64,000 nt of DNA from DASQMT01 sp963839615. Its GTDB lineage: Bacteria > Actinomycetota > Thermoleophilia > Solirubrobacterales > Solirubrobacteraceae. The notes under the pieces were generated by a model. That model was not told where the DNA came from and did no database searches. It saw only the letters and a program-made list of their open reading frames with translations. This document shows positions 17,463-25,535 of the stretch, one piece after another. Within the stretch, counting starts at the first letter, position 1. Every line of letters begins with the position of its first letter. The stretch is from positions 291,006-355,005 of the forward strand of contig CAWIVY010000002.1 in NCBI GenBank assembly GCA_963839615.1, given 5' to 3'. The translations under genes and the position numbers were made by a program.

Positions 17463-18419
17463 ATGGCTAACAAGCAGCCCGCGACCGCTAAGCGGGCGCG
17501 ATCCAAGCGTGACGACAAGAAGCAGGCCGGTCGCGGCACGAGCCAGAACGGCCACGGCGAAGAGGCCGCGACTTACGAGCAGGAGCTTGCGCAGTACCTG
17601 CAAGAACGCATCAAGCCCGGCCTCAACCGCGGGTCCATCCCGCTTCTGGCCCGCTCCATCGCGAAGCAAATCGCTCTTCGGCGAGCTGAAGAGGACGCCG
17701 ACGCTGCCGGCGAGCCCAGCGACGAGGACGACGGCGACGTGCGCGACGAAATGGACGACGACGTGGGCGGCGAGGCGGACGACGACGCCAGCGACGAAGT
17801 AGACGAAGACGTCGGTGACGAGGAGGACGAGGACGTCCGTGGCGAAGCGGACGATGACCTCGACGGCGAGGCGGACGACGACGCCGGCGACGAAGTAGAC
17901 GAAGACGTCGGTGTCGAGGAGGACGAGGACGTCCGTGGCGAAGCGGACGACGACTTCGACGACGATGAAGACGACGACGTACGTGGCGACGCGGACGATG
18001 ACCTCGACGGCGAGGCGGACGACGACGCCAGCGACGAAGTAGACGAAGATGTCGGTGTCGAGGAGGACGAGGACGTCCGTGGCGAAGCGGACGAAGATGT
18101 CGGTGTCGAGGAGGACGAGGACGTCCGTGGCGACGCGGACGACGACTTCGACGACGATGAAGACGACGACGTCCGTGGCGAAGCCGACGACGACTTCAGC
18201 GAGGAAGAGGACGACAACGAGGGCTCCCTCGAGGACGAGATGCGCGACCTCCAAGCGGATCTCGGCGATGACTGGATTCTGCGCTTCTCCATTCAGGGCG
18301 AGGACACTTGGCTGACTGCCGAGAAGGACGACGGGAGCCAGCACGTGGAAGCGCCGACTGCCAACGTGCTCGCTGACGTTGTCGAACTGCTCAACGAAAG
18401 CGGCGGTCGGTCGAACTGA
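17463..18419 (+). CDS. Acidic Asp/Glu-repeat protein with conserved C-terminal domain
   Basis: 318 residues from the ATG at 17463, behind a strong GGAGGAG. Residues 1 to about 75 are basic then helical (YEQELAQYLQERIKPGLNR), ending in a small domain. About 160 residues of Asp/Glu repeats follow, built on DEVDEDVGVEEDEDVRGEAD. The C-terminal 60 residues look folded (DWILRFSIQGEDTWLTAEK, then NVLADVVELLNE). No named family was recognised. The design, a highly charged flexible spacer between two small domains, suits a binding or tethering protein. An intrinsic terminator follows 50 nt after the stop. Confidence 0.75.
   Translation: MANKQPATAKRARSKRDDKKQAGRGTSQNGHGEEAATYEQELAQYLQERIKPGLNRGSIPLLARSIAKQIALRRAEEDADAAGEPSDEDDGDVRDEMDDDVGGEADDDASDEVDEDVGDEEDEDVRGEADDDLDGEADDDAGDEVDEDVGVEEDEDVRGEADDDFDDDEDDDVRGDADDDLDGEADDDASDEVDEDVGVEEDEDVRGEADEDVGVEEDEDVRGDADDDFDDDEDDDVRGEADDDFSEEEDDNEGSLEDEMRDLQADLGDDWILRFSIQGEDTWLTAEKDDGSQHVEAPTANVLADVVELLNESGGRSN
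17740..18210. repeat. Internal DNA repeat encoding Asp/Glu blocks
   Basis: Imperfect direct repeats based on GACGAGGACGTCCGTGGCGA and GACGAAGTAGACGAAGA, at several irregular spacings inside the acidic protein gene. The pattern is set by the protein repeat, not by spacers, so it is not a CRISPR array. It should be prone to length change by slippage. Confidence 0.7.
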
Positions 18420-18470
18420 ACACGGCGGCGGCCCGCCGTCGGCGGGTGCGAGCGACTCGCAGACGTGAAA

Positions 18471-18505
18471 GGGGCGCCGCCTGTGGGCGGCGCCCCTCGG
18501 GTTTT
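18471..18505 (+). terminator. Intrinsic terminator after acidic repeat gene
   Basis: Perfect 11-bp stem, GGGGCGCCGCC (18471-18481) with GGCGGCGCCCC (18486-18496), a TGTG loop, then TCGGGTTTT. Confidence 0.8.
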
Positions 18506-18673
18506 GGCCAGGTCAGCTGGGCAGAGACTGATCGAGGGATCTTTCAAGGGAAACGCGATGGATCCGACTGTCAGGCCGCACCGCGGGCACTCACGGCGCA
18601 GAGCCAAATGCGAAGATCAGATCGTCCAGACACAAGAATGCACGCGCGTCTCTCGTCGGTAAAACATTCCGTT

Positions 18674-18810
18674 TGCAGGCGCTTCTCATGCGGGAGGAGG
18701 GACTCGAACCCCCGACACGCGGATTATGATCGCCGCCAGGGACGGGCGCGAACGCTTTGGTAGAGCCAGCCCCGGCTGCGCAACGTCACGCCGGTGGACA
18801 CCAATTGTCA
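18674..18810. repeat. tRNA-3'-half composite repeat, copy B
   Basis: Contains the minus-strand T-arm (GGGGG, TTCGAGT, CCCTC) and acceptor 3' strand of a tRNA with an anticodon-loop remnant (TCATAATC). A diverged version of the flank seen in copies A and C follows, ending in ACACCAATTGTCA. There is no 5' tRNA half. Short frames reading RRDSNPRHADYD across it are translation artefacts of tRNA sequence. Confidence 0.65.
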
Positions 18811-18971
18811 ACGGGCGTGCACCTACATCCCTGTTCCGCCACGGTACGCCGAGCCCGGCAATGCCACCACCAGCGGTGCGATTCGCCGCGCCGCTGCAAG
18901 ATGTTGACGGCTTCGAGCGACACGCCTGGGGTACGACAGCGCCACTCATGCGTTTACCGTCCCGAGCTTGA

Positions 18972-20072
18972 ATGCCGCGTGAATACCGAGTGATCGCTGC
19001 TCTCGGTCGGATCTTCGCGGTGGCGCAGGTGGCCGCCGCGGTTGCGGTGCTATCGAGGCTCGCGCGCGGTCGGAGGCGACGACCGCCGCTTGTTGCCCGG
19101 CCCCTGCCGCCCGGGACGCGGGTCTCGGTTGTGGTTCCCGCTCGCAACGAGGCGGAGCGGATCGAGCCGTGCCTTCTCGGGCTGCTGGCCGACGAGGGAC
19201 TGCACGAGGTGATCGTCGTCGACGACGGCTCGGCCGACGGGACGGCTGACGTCGCGGGCCGCGCCGGCGCCGCGGTGGTCGCCGCCGCGCCGCCGCCGCC
19301 CGGATGGGTCGGTAAACCCTGGGCGCTGCAGTGCGGGCTGGAGGCGGCCTCCGGGGAGGTCTTGGTCAGCGTGGACGCCGACACCCGGCCGCGGCCCGGG
19401 CTGGCCGGCGCGCTCGTGGAGGCGCTCGGCGATGCGGACCTGGTCACGGCCGGCACGCGCTTCGCCTGTGACACGGCGGGCGAGCGCTTCCTGCATCCGG
19501 CGATGCTCGCGACGCTCGTCTACCGCTTCGGGCCGCAGGACGCATACGGCGCTCGGCCGCCGGAGCGGCTGCTGGTCAATGGCCAGTGCATGGCAGTACG
19601 CCGGCAAGCGCTGCTGGACGCAGGCGGGTACGCCCACGCGGCTGCGCACATGACCGACGATGCCGCGCAGGCGCGTGCGCTCGCACGGCTCGGATGGCAG
19701 GTGTCATTTCACGACGGGCGCGACCTGATCACCGTCGACATGCACGATTCCGCAGCGGAGACGTGGCGGGAGTGGGGCCGCTCGCTCGGTCTGCCTGACG
19801 TGACCTCGTCCTGCTGGAAGGCAGCTGACGTCGCGGTCGTCTGGCTGACGCTTGGGCTGCCACTGCCGAGGCTGCTGGTCGGCCGGGCCGGCACACTCGA
19901 CCTGCTCCTGCTTGCCCTGCGGGCGATCATGAGCGTGCCGCTCGCGCGCAGCTACGAGCACCGCGGCGCCGCCTACTGGCTCTCGCCGCTCGCCGACCCG
20001 CTCGCCGCCGCGCGGCTCACGTGGTCGGTCATGCGGCCGGCGCGTCGCTGGCGGGATCGGGACTACGTCTGA
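18972..20072 (+). CDS. Family 2 glycosyltransferase, probable carotenoid glycosyltransferase
   Basis: 366 residues. An N-terminal hydrophobic segment (about 8-28) precedes a GT-A domain with VVVPARNEAERIEPC, VDDGS (83-87) and the metal-binding DAD at 135-137 (SVDADTRPRPG). The acceptor-side motif is seen near MTDDAAQARAL. Two to three hydrophobic stretches near the C-terminus anchor it in the membrane. Relatives include CruG/CrtQ-type enzymes that add sugar to hydroxylated carotenoids. The CruF hydratase three genes away makes a hydroxylated carotenoid the likely acceptor (inference). Its 3' end overlaps the convergent PlsY-like gene by 44 nt. Confidence 0.8.
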   Translation: MPREYRVIAALGRIFAVAQVAAAVAVLSRLARGRRRRPPLVARPLPPGTRVSVVVPARNEAERIEPCLLGLLADEGLHEVIVVDDGSADGTADVAGRAGAAVVAAAPPPPGWVGKPWALQCGLEAASGEVLVSVDADTRPRPGLAGALVEALGDADLVTAGTRFACDTAGERFLHPAMLATLVYRFGPQDAYGARPPERLLVNGQCMAVRRQALLDAGGYAHAAAHMTDDAAQARALARLGWQVSFHDGRDLITVDMHDSAAETWREWGRSLGLPDVTSSCWKAADVAVVWLTLGLPLPRLLVGRAGTLDLLLLALRAIMSVPLARSYEHRGAAYWLSPLADPLAAARLTWSVMRPARRWRDRDYV

Positions 20073-20595
20073 GCCGGAACAGGGTGCCGATCAGGAACAT
20101 CAGGGCGCCGGTGCCCGCCACGTGCGAGACCGGATCCGTGGCGAGCTGGGCGAGCGGGAACGCGAACACGCCGACGCGCGCGCCCCAGGCGAAGCCGCGC
20201 ACCGCGGTGACGGCCACGCAGGCAACCAGGCACGCCACGGCGGCGAGCGGTGAGAGCGCGAACGCGCCTCCGACGAAGCACATCACCGACTTGCCGCCGC
20301 GGAAGCGGGCGAACAGGGGCAGCGCGTGCCCGGCCATCGCGCCCGCGACGCCCGCCCACGCGACCCACCAGCCGCCGAGCGCCAGGCCCGCCAGGCCGGC
20401 CACCAACCCCTTGGCCGCATCGCCCGCAAAGGCCGGCCAGGCCCGCCGCCCGCCGAGCTGCTCGAGCGCGTTCCACGCCCCAGGATTGCCGTCACCCGTG
20501 CGGTACAGGTCGACGCCGTGACGGCGCGCGACCAGTAGGGCGAACGGCACGGAGCCGAGCGGGTAGCCCATCATCGCAGCCAGGACGTACTCCAT
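20029..20595 (-). CDS. PlsY-like membrane acyltransferase with altered motifs
   Basis: 188 residues, about six hydrophobic segments, the layout of PlsY (acyl-phosphate:glycerol-3-phosphate acyltransferase). Motif 1 GYPLGSVPFALL fits. Motif 2 reads GDGNPGAWN (34-42) where PlsY usually has GSGNxGATN. Motif 3 reads FRGGKSVMC (98-106) instead of GGKGVAT; GDAAKG and the GH pair are kept. These substitutions fall in the substrate-binding loops. Because it sits inside a carotenoid cluster, it may be a paralogue acylating another polyol or sugar, such as a carotenoid glycoside; this is inference. The gene start is two bases from the divergent CrtA-like start. Confidence 0.8.
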   Translation of the reverse strand: MEYVLAAMMGYPLGSVPFALLVARRHGVDLYRTGDGNPGAWNALEQLGGRRAWPAFAGDAAKGLVAGLAGLALGGWWVAWAGVAGAMAGHALPLFARFRGGKSVMCFVGGAFALSPLAAVACLVACVAVTAVRGFAWGARVGVFAFPLAQLATDPVSHVAGTGALMFLIGTLFRLRRSPDPASDAPAA

Positions 20596-20597
20596 CC

Positions 20598-21359
20598 GTG
20601 ACCGTCGCCTCCTTCCATCTGATCCGCTACCGCCGGGACGCCGCGCTCGAAGGAGTGTCGCGCATGGGACTGGACCGGCCCGCGCTCCGACGCGTGCCGG
20701 GCCTACGCTTCTGGCGGCTGCTCGGCACGGGGCGCGGACGCACCATGACGCTGTCGGCGGACCTGCGCCGCTGGGCGATGTTCGCCGTCTGGGAGGACGA
20801 CGCCGCGCTCGACGGGTTCTTGGAGCGCTCCGAGGTCTCGCTGCGTTGGGAGGCGCTGGCCCGCGAGCGTTACGACCTGCGGCTGGCGCCGGTCCGGTGG
20901 CACGGAGCGTGGGGCGGCGGCGACCCCTTTGCCGGCTCCGTGCAGGCGGAGCCCGAGGACGGTCCGGTGGCGATCCTCACGCGCGCGTCGATCCGGGCGG
21001 CGCAAGCGCCGGCGTTCTACCGCGCCATCGCGGAACCGGCCGGGCGGCTCCTGCTGCAGCCTGGGCTGCTCGCGTCGGTCGGGATCGGCGAGTGGCCGCT
21101 CCTGCGGCAGGCCACGTTCTCGCTCTGGAGCGATCTCGGGGCGGCGACGGCCTACGCCTATGGCTCGCAGGAACACCGCGCCGTGGTGCGCCGCACACGC
21201 GACGAGCGCTGGTACGCCGAGGAGCTGTTCGCGCGCTTCCTGCCGTACCGGGCGCGCGGCAGCTGGGACGGACGGGACCCGCTGGCTCACGCCGGTCCGA
21301 TGGCGCGCGCCACGGAGCGGCCGCCGAGCGCCACGAGCGGGAGCCCGCCGCCGGGGTGA
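20598..21359 (+). CDS. CrtA-like (spheroidene monooxygenase family) protein
   Basis: 253 residues from the GTG at 20598. The start preserves the first beta strand (VASFHLIRYRR); a later ATG at 20664 would lose it. Family features are PGLRFWRLLGTGRGRTM, RRWAMFAVWEDDAALDGFL and RWHGAWGGGDPF in the first half, and ASIRAAQAPAFYRAI in the second. CrtA adds keto groups at C-2 of acyclic 1-hydroxy carotenoids. Neighbouring CruF and CrtI genes supply such substrates. The 3' end overlaps the convergent desaturase gene by 73 nt. Confidence 0.75.
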   Translation: MTVASFHLIRYRRDAALEGVSRMGLDRPALRRVPGLRFWRLLGTGRGRTMTLSADLRRWAMFAVWEDDAALDGFLERSEVSLRWEALARERYDLRLAPVRWHGAWGGGDPFAGSVQAEPEDGPVAILTRASIRAAQAPAFYRAIAEPAGRLLLQPGLLASVGIGEWPLLRQATFSLWSDLGAATAYAYGSQEHRAVVRRTRDERWYAEELFARFLPYRARGSWDGRDPLAHAGPMARATERPPSATSGSPPPG

Positions 21360-22714
21360 ACCGTGCCGCCGGCGAGCCACAGTCCGTCGATGCCGCGGAG
21401 CCGCGGGCCGGCTCGGCGCATCGCGCCGAGCCTCCCGTGCGGGGCGGCGCCGTAGATCGCGCCCCCGAGCGCGCCGGTCTCGCGCTCGAGGTCGGCCGGG
21501 GTGCGGGTGAGCGACTCGAGAAGCCGGTCCCGAACGCCTAGCTCAGTCACGATTCGCGACGCCGCGGCCGTCCAGTCACCGGCGGCTCCGATCGCGGGAG
21601 CGTTGACGAGCACGAACCACGCCTCGCCATCGCTGGAGGCCTTGGAAGGATCGGTGACATGCGGGGCGCTGACATAGATCGTCGGGTCGCGCACGGGCCG
21701 GCGGTGCACGAACAGGTCGTCGAACTCCGCGTCGTAGTCGGCGGGGAAGCGGATCGTGTGGTGCGCCAGCCCCGGGGTGCTGCCCGCAAGCCCGAGCAGG
21801 AGGGCGTGCCCGGAGAGCGACCGCTCGCGCGGCTCCCGCCGGCGCTGCCCAGGCAGGAGCCGGCTGCGCACCACGGCCTCGTCGACGTCCGTGACGACGG
21901 CATCGGCCTCGAGCGTACCCGCTGCCGTGGCCACGCCGCGCGCCCGGCCGCTCCGGACGACGATCTGCTCGACGGGGGTGGCGAGCCGCAGCTCGGCGCC
22001 GAGGGCGTCGAGCCGGCGCACGAGCGCTGCCACCAGCTCGTAGAGCCCGCCGCGCGGGTGCCACGCGCCGAACGCGTGCTCGACGTAGCCCGCGACGGCG
22101 AGCGCCGCCGGCGCTCGCCGCGGATCGGCGCCGGCGTAGGTGGCGAAGCGCTCGATGATCAGCCGTAACCGCGGGTCGCGCGCGTGTGCGCGAGCGAGTT
22201 GGCGCAGCGTCCACCAGGGGCGGACGCGGAGCGCGTCCCGAGGGTCGGGCAGCGCCTCGCCGCGCCGGGGCCGGGTGGGCGGCCATGGCGGCGGGCCGGT
22301 GAGAAAGCGCTCCGAGGCGCGCCACATGCCGGCGCAGGTGCCCAGGAAGCGCGTCCAGTCCGCCCCCGCGCCGGGCGACCACGCCTCCAGCGCGGCCTGC
22401 GCGCGCGGAGGGTCGGCCGAGAGCTCGACGGCGCTGCCGTCGGCGAACTCGTAGCGCGTGACAGGCTCCACGCGGAGCAATTCGAGCTCGTCCTCGAGCG
22501 GCGCGCCGGTCGCGGCGAACAGGTCGGCGAACACGTGCGGCATGGTCAGCAGGGACGGGCCAGCGTCCCACGTGAACCCGCCGCGGACGACCCTGGCGCA
22601 CTTGCCTCCTGCGGACTCACGCTGCTCGACCACCACGACGGAGTGCCCGGCGTGCGCGAGCCCGGCGGCGGCGGCGAGCCCGCCGACGCCGGCTCCGACG
22701 ACGACGACCCTCAC
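21287..22714 (-). CDS. CrtI/CrtD-type carotenoid desaturase
   Basis: 475-residue FAD enzyme. The dinucleotide fold VRVVVVGAGVGGLAAAAGLAHAG starts at the GTG (22714), which overlaps the CruF stop as GTGA; longer versions of the frame have no support. FTWDAGPSLLTMPHVF and the C-terminal GLWLAGGTVHPGGGLP motif are typical of phytoene desaturase relatives. A second, separate CrtI is encoded at 25532. This copy, downstream of crtB and cruF, may therefore be the one acting on hydroxylated intermediates (CrtD-like 3,4-desaturation); this assignment is inference. Confidence 0.87.
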   Translation of the reverse strand: MRVVVVGAGVGGLAAAAGLAHAGHSVVVVEQRESAGGKCARVVRGGFTWDAGPSLLTMPHVFADLFAATGAPLEDELELLRVEPVTRYEFADGSAVELSADPPRAQAALEAWSPGAGADWTRFLGTCAGMWRASERFLTGPPPWPPTRPRRGEALPDPRDALRVRPWWTLRQLARAHARDPRLRLIIERFATYAGADPRRAPAALAVAGYVEHAFGAWHPRGGLYELVAALVRRLDALGAELRLATPVEQIVVRSGRARGVATAAGTLEADAVVTDVDEAVVRSRLLPGQRRREPRERSLSGHALLLGLAGSTPGLAHHTIRFPADYDAEFDDLFVHRRPVRDPTIYVSAPHVTDPSKASSDGEAWFVLVNAPAIGAAGDWTAAASRIVTELGVRDRLLESLTRTPADLERETGALGGAIYGAAPHGRLGAMRRAGPRLRGIDGLWLAGGTVHPGGGLPLVALGGRSVARAIGPA

Positions 22715-23451
22715 CTCAGCCTCCGCCGGAGCGCCGGCAGGACGATCGCGCCCATCGCCGCGCTGCCCGCCGCGGCCGTGACCGGCCGGCGCCAGAGCAG
22801 CGCGTTGGCGACCCCCTCGCCGATCCAGGTCCACGTGTACAGCGCCAGCGCGCCGTCGTCCACGGGCCCGGGTGAGGTTTCATCGACGAGCGCGGCGCCC
22901 GTGAAAACCCCGAGCCCCGTCACGAACCAGCCCGCGAAGTTCGAAGCGGGCACGCCCTCGTAGCGACCCCCTCCGGGCCACTCCCAGTAACCGTCGCGTG
23001 CCATCCGAGGATCCAGGAAGACATCCCACGCCGTCAGCGCCGCCGCGGCCAGCGGGATGCGGATCGAGCGCCGGGGGCTGAGCCAGCCCGCCGTGACCCA
23101 GGCGGGGCGCGCCATCATCGCCCACGCCGCAGCGGCGAGCAGCGGCACACCGCCGACGTGCGAGCCGAGGCGTTCCGAGTAGACGTAGCGACCGAACGGC
23201 CTGCCGGTGCGCACGCCGATCAGCTCCGTCGCGAACCCGACGCCCGCCGCCACGCCGAGGACGAGCCCGCCGCGCCGCGCGCCGCGCGCCTCGAGCGCCT
23301 CGGCGGCCGAGGTCGCAGTCATCAGCAGCACGAGCGCGCGGGTGGTGGCGGGGGACCGCGGCCGGCCGCCGGCGCCGTAGGAGATCTGCGCGCCTACCAG
23401 TCCGGCGAGCAGGGCCCGCGCCGGCGTGAGCAGCCGCCGTGCCGTGCTCAT
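22711..23451 (-). CDS. cruF: CruF-family carotenoid 1,2-hydratase (DUF422)
   Basis: 246-residue integral membrane protein with about seven hydrophobic stretches. Motifs are GRPFGRYVYSERLGSHVGGVP, WDVFLDPRMARDGYWEW and GVPASNFAGWFVTG, which mark the CruF/DUF422 family. CruF adds water across the terminal double bond of psi-end carotenoids to give 1-hydroxy products. It is the middle gene of crtB-cruF-crtI, joined by ATGA/GTGA overlaps on both sides. Confidence 0.87.
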   Translation of the reverse strand: MSTARRLLTPARALLAGLVGAQISYGAGGRPRSPATTRALVLLMTATSAAEALEARGARRGGLVLGVAAGVGFATELIGVRTGRPFGRYVYSERLGSHVGGVPLLAAAAWAMMARPAWVTAGWLSPRRSIRIPLAAAALTAWDVFLDPRMARDGYWEWPGGGRYEGVPASNFAGWFVTGLGVFTGAALVDETSPGPVDDGALALYTWTWIGEGVANALLWRRPVTAAAGSAAMGAIVLPALRRRLR

Positions 23452-24308
23452 TCACGCCACGCGGCGCGAGCCGCGACGGAGAGTTTGCGCCGCCGCGTCA
23501 CTACCGCGCGCCCTGCTCTGACGCCATGTCCCCTGCGCTCGATCTCGCGCAGGATCTCCCGATACATCGCGCCTGCCGCCGCGATCGCACGCCCGCCGTG
23601 GCGCAGTTCGACGACGCCGGCAAGGCCGCGCTCGAACAGCTCGTCGGCGCGCGCGATCTGCTCGCGCAAGAGCCCGTCGCGCCGGCCGGGCGCGAGCGAC
23701 CCGTGGCGTGCGACGGTCTCCGCCGCCAGATAGATGCGCCCGTTGGCCAGATCCTCGTCGATGTCACGCAAGATGTTCGTTCGCTGCATCGCCACGCCGA
23801 GCGCGATCGCCGCCGACTCGGCCTCGCGGAGGTTCCGGGCCCCGAGGACCGAGGTCATGACCATGCCGACGGTGCCGGCCACCCGGTAGCAATAGCGGTC
23901 GAGGTCCGCCTCGGTGGCGAATGCCTCGCGGCGCAGGTCCTGTCGCATACCCGCGCAGAAGTCCGACAAGGCTGCCCGCGGCAGCGGGTGGCGGGTGGCG
24001 AGCGCGCGCAAGATCAAAACCTCGCGCGTGGTTTCGCCGGGTTCCCCGGCGGCCCAGCTCGCAACGGCCGCGACGCGATCGGCCGCCTCGGGCCGTCCGT
24101 CGTCGACCAGGTCGTCCAAGGTCCGGAAGACGAGGTACAGGAGGTGCACATCATCGCGGAGCGCTCGCGGCAGCATCCGGCACGCGATCGAGAACGTGCG
24201 CGCGGCGCGGCGCGTCGTCCCCCGCGCCTCCGCCACGAGTTCGAGATCGGACGGCCGGTCCGCGGTCCGCGGGAGATACGTGTGCGACGTGGTCGGGACG
24301 CTGGCCAT
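23448..24308 (-). CDS. crtB: Phytoene synthase
   Basis: 286 residues from the ATG at 24308; the frame is open much further but only as shadow. Squalene/phytoene synthase signatures are DDLVDD at 65-70 and RDIDEDLANGR at 181-191, the two Asp-rich sites that bind GGPP pyrophosphates through magnesium. DLDRYCYRVAGTVG at about 136-149 is also typical. It condenses two GGPP to phytoene; no GGPP synthase gene is in the window. It is the first gene of the crtB-cruF-crtI operon, divergent from fni with a 204-nt spacer. Confidence 0.93.
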   Translation of the reverse strand: MASVPTTSHTYLPRTADRPSDLELVAEARGTTRRAARTFSIACRMLPRALRDDVHLLYLVFRTLDDLVDDGRPEAADRVAAVASWAAGEPGETTREVLILRALATRHPLPRAALSDFCAGMRQDLRREAFATEADLDRYCYRVAGTVGMVMTSVLGARNLREAESAAIALGVAMQRTNILRDIDEDLANGRIYLAAETVARHGSLAPGRRDGLLREQIARADELFERGLAGVVELRHGGRAIAAAGAMYREILREIERRGHGVRAGRAVVTRRRKLSVAARAAWRE

Positions 24309-24430
24309 GCGTCTCTCACAGAGATGAGGGGACCGTGGGACGGCTGTGCCACGCGAGTGTGCGAGGCCGGCCGGGGTGGATGCAGATGCTGGTCGGCAGT
24401 GACGGGTGTCCCACTGGGAGACGGTCTGCC

Positions 24431-24486
24431 CGCGAGACTGCGTCTCGCGCGCTGCGTGTAACGGAGCTGACCGCGAGTTCGCGGTC
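24431..24486. promoter_or_regulatory. Two palindromes in the crtB/fni divergent promoter region
   Basis: Palindrome 1: CGCGAGAC (24431-24438), TGC, GTCTCGCG (24442-24449). Palindrome 2: GACCGCGA (24469-24476), GT, TCGCGGTC (24479-24486). Both are perfect and their centres are about 38 nt apart. Neither is followed by a T-tract. They are candidate operators for coordinated control of both halves of the carotenoid cluster. Confidence 0.45.
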
Positions 24487-24512
24487 CAAAGGCGGGCGGG
24501 CACCGTAGGACT

Positions 24513-25535
24513 ATGCGATTGCCCTCCCCGGAACCCAACGCGGCGCGCAAGTCGGACCACCTGCGGATCGCCGCGTCCCCCGGCGTGGAGCACACCGGGA
24601 GCACAGGCTTGGCCGCGGTGCGCTTGCGGCATCGCGCCCTCCCGGAACGCGACCTGGCCGATGTGGACCTCGCCACCACGTTGCTCGGCCGCCGGCTGGC
24701 CGCGCCGCTGGTCATCTCCGCAATGACCGGAGGCACCGAGGAGGCAGCCGCGATGAACGGCCGCCTCCTGCAGGCGGCCGCGGATCACGGCGTCGCGCTC
24801 GTGCTGGGCTCGGGGCGGCGCTTGCTCGACGACCCGGATCTTCTGCGCACCTACCGGCCCGCGCTGTCTCAGCGCCCGCCTCTCCTGCTGGCCAACCTGG
24901 GCGCAACGCAGCTGCGCGGCACGCACGGACCCGAGGCCGGCGAGCGGCTCATCCAGATGCTCGATGCCGACGGGCTCTCCATTCACCTCAACCCGCTGCA
25001 GGAGGCGATCCAGCCCGAGGGAGAGGCGACCTTCTCAGGTGTGCTCGATGCGATCGCTGCCACCGTGGCGCGGGTCGCCCCATTGCCCGTGCTGGTGAAG
25101 GAGGTCGGCTTCGGCCTTGCCAGGGAGGACGTCAGCGCGCTGGCGGGCGCCGGCGTGGCTGCAGTCGACGTCGCCGGGGCGGGCGGCACCAACTGGGCGC
25201 TGATCGAAGGGCGCCGGGACGCGGCCGCTGGCGCGGTCGCAGCCGCGTTCGCCGACTGGGGCACCCCGACCGTCGAGGCGCTGAAAGCGGCCCGCGAGGC
25301 GGCACCGAAGCTGCCGACCGTCGCCTCCGGCGGGTTGCGCGACGGCGTCGACGTCGCCAAGTGCATGGCGCTCGGCGCCGTGGCCTGTGGTCTTGCGCGG
25401 CCGTTCCTCGTCGCTGCGCAGGCCGACTGCACCGGCGACGCGCTGGCGACCGTCCTGATGCAGCTGCGGATAGCGACGTGGGCTGCCGGAGCCTCGACGC
25501 CGAGCGCGCTCGAGCCGGAGATCGCGCCGGCGTGA
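24513..25535 (+). CDS. fni: Type 2 isopentenyl-diphosphate isomerase (FMN-dependent)
   Basis: 340 residues. Features are ARKSDHL near residue 11, ISAMTGGTEEAAAMN near 70, the NPLQEAIQPEGE motif with the catalytic Gln region near 160, VKEVGFGL, AGAGGTNW and ASGGLRDGVDVAKC for FMN binding. It interconverts IPP and DMAPP, supplying the allylic primer for carotenoid synthesis. The stop overlaps the GTG of the following crtI (GTGA at 25532-25535). Confidence 0.92.
   Translation: MRLPSPEPNAARKSDHLRIAASPGVEHTGSTGLAAVRLRHRALPERDLADVDLATTLLGRRLAAPLVISAMTGGTEEAAAMNGRLLQAAADHGVALVLGSGRRLLDDPDLLRTYRPALSQRPPLLLANLGATQLRGTHGPEAGERLIQMLDADGLSIHLNPLQEAIQPEGEATFSGVLDAIAATVARVAPLPVLVKEVGFGLAREDVSALAGAGVAAVDVAGAGGTNWALIEGRRDAAAGAVAAAFADWGTPTVEALKAAREAAPKLPTVASGGLRDGVDVAKCMALGAVACGLARPFLVAAQADCTGDALATVLMQLRIATWAAGASTPSALEPEIAPA

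Noticed and set aside
17740..18210. Regular-looking direct repeats suggesting a CRISPR array
   Set aside because: Repeats follow the protein reading frame, vary in length and have no unique spacers; they encode Asp/Glu blocks.
17340..18344. Long Val/Leu-rich minus-strand frame that looks like a membrane protein
   Set aside because: It is the antisense of the Asp/Glu repeats (GAC/GAG read backwards give GTC/CTC); no start signal or family.
18660..18800. Short open frames such as CGRRDSNPRHADYD and VSGVRVPPPA at each tRNA-like repeat
   Set aside because: These are well-known artefacts from translating tRNA 3' ends; no gene was called.
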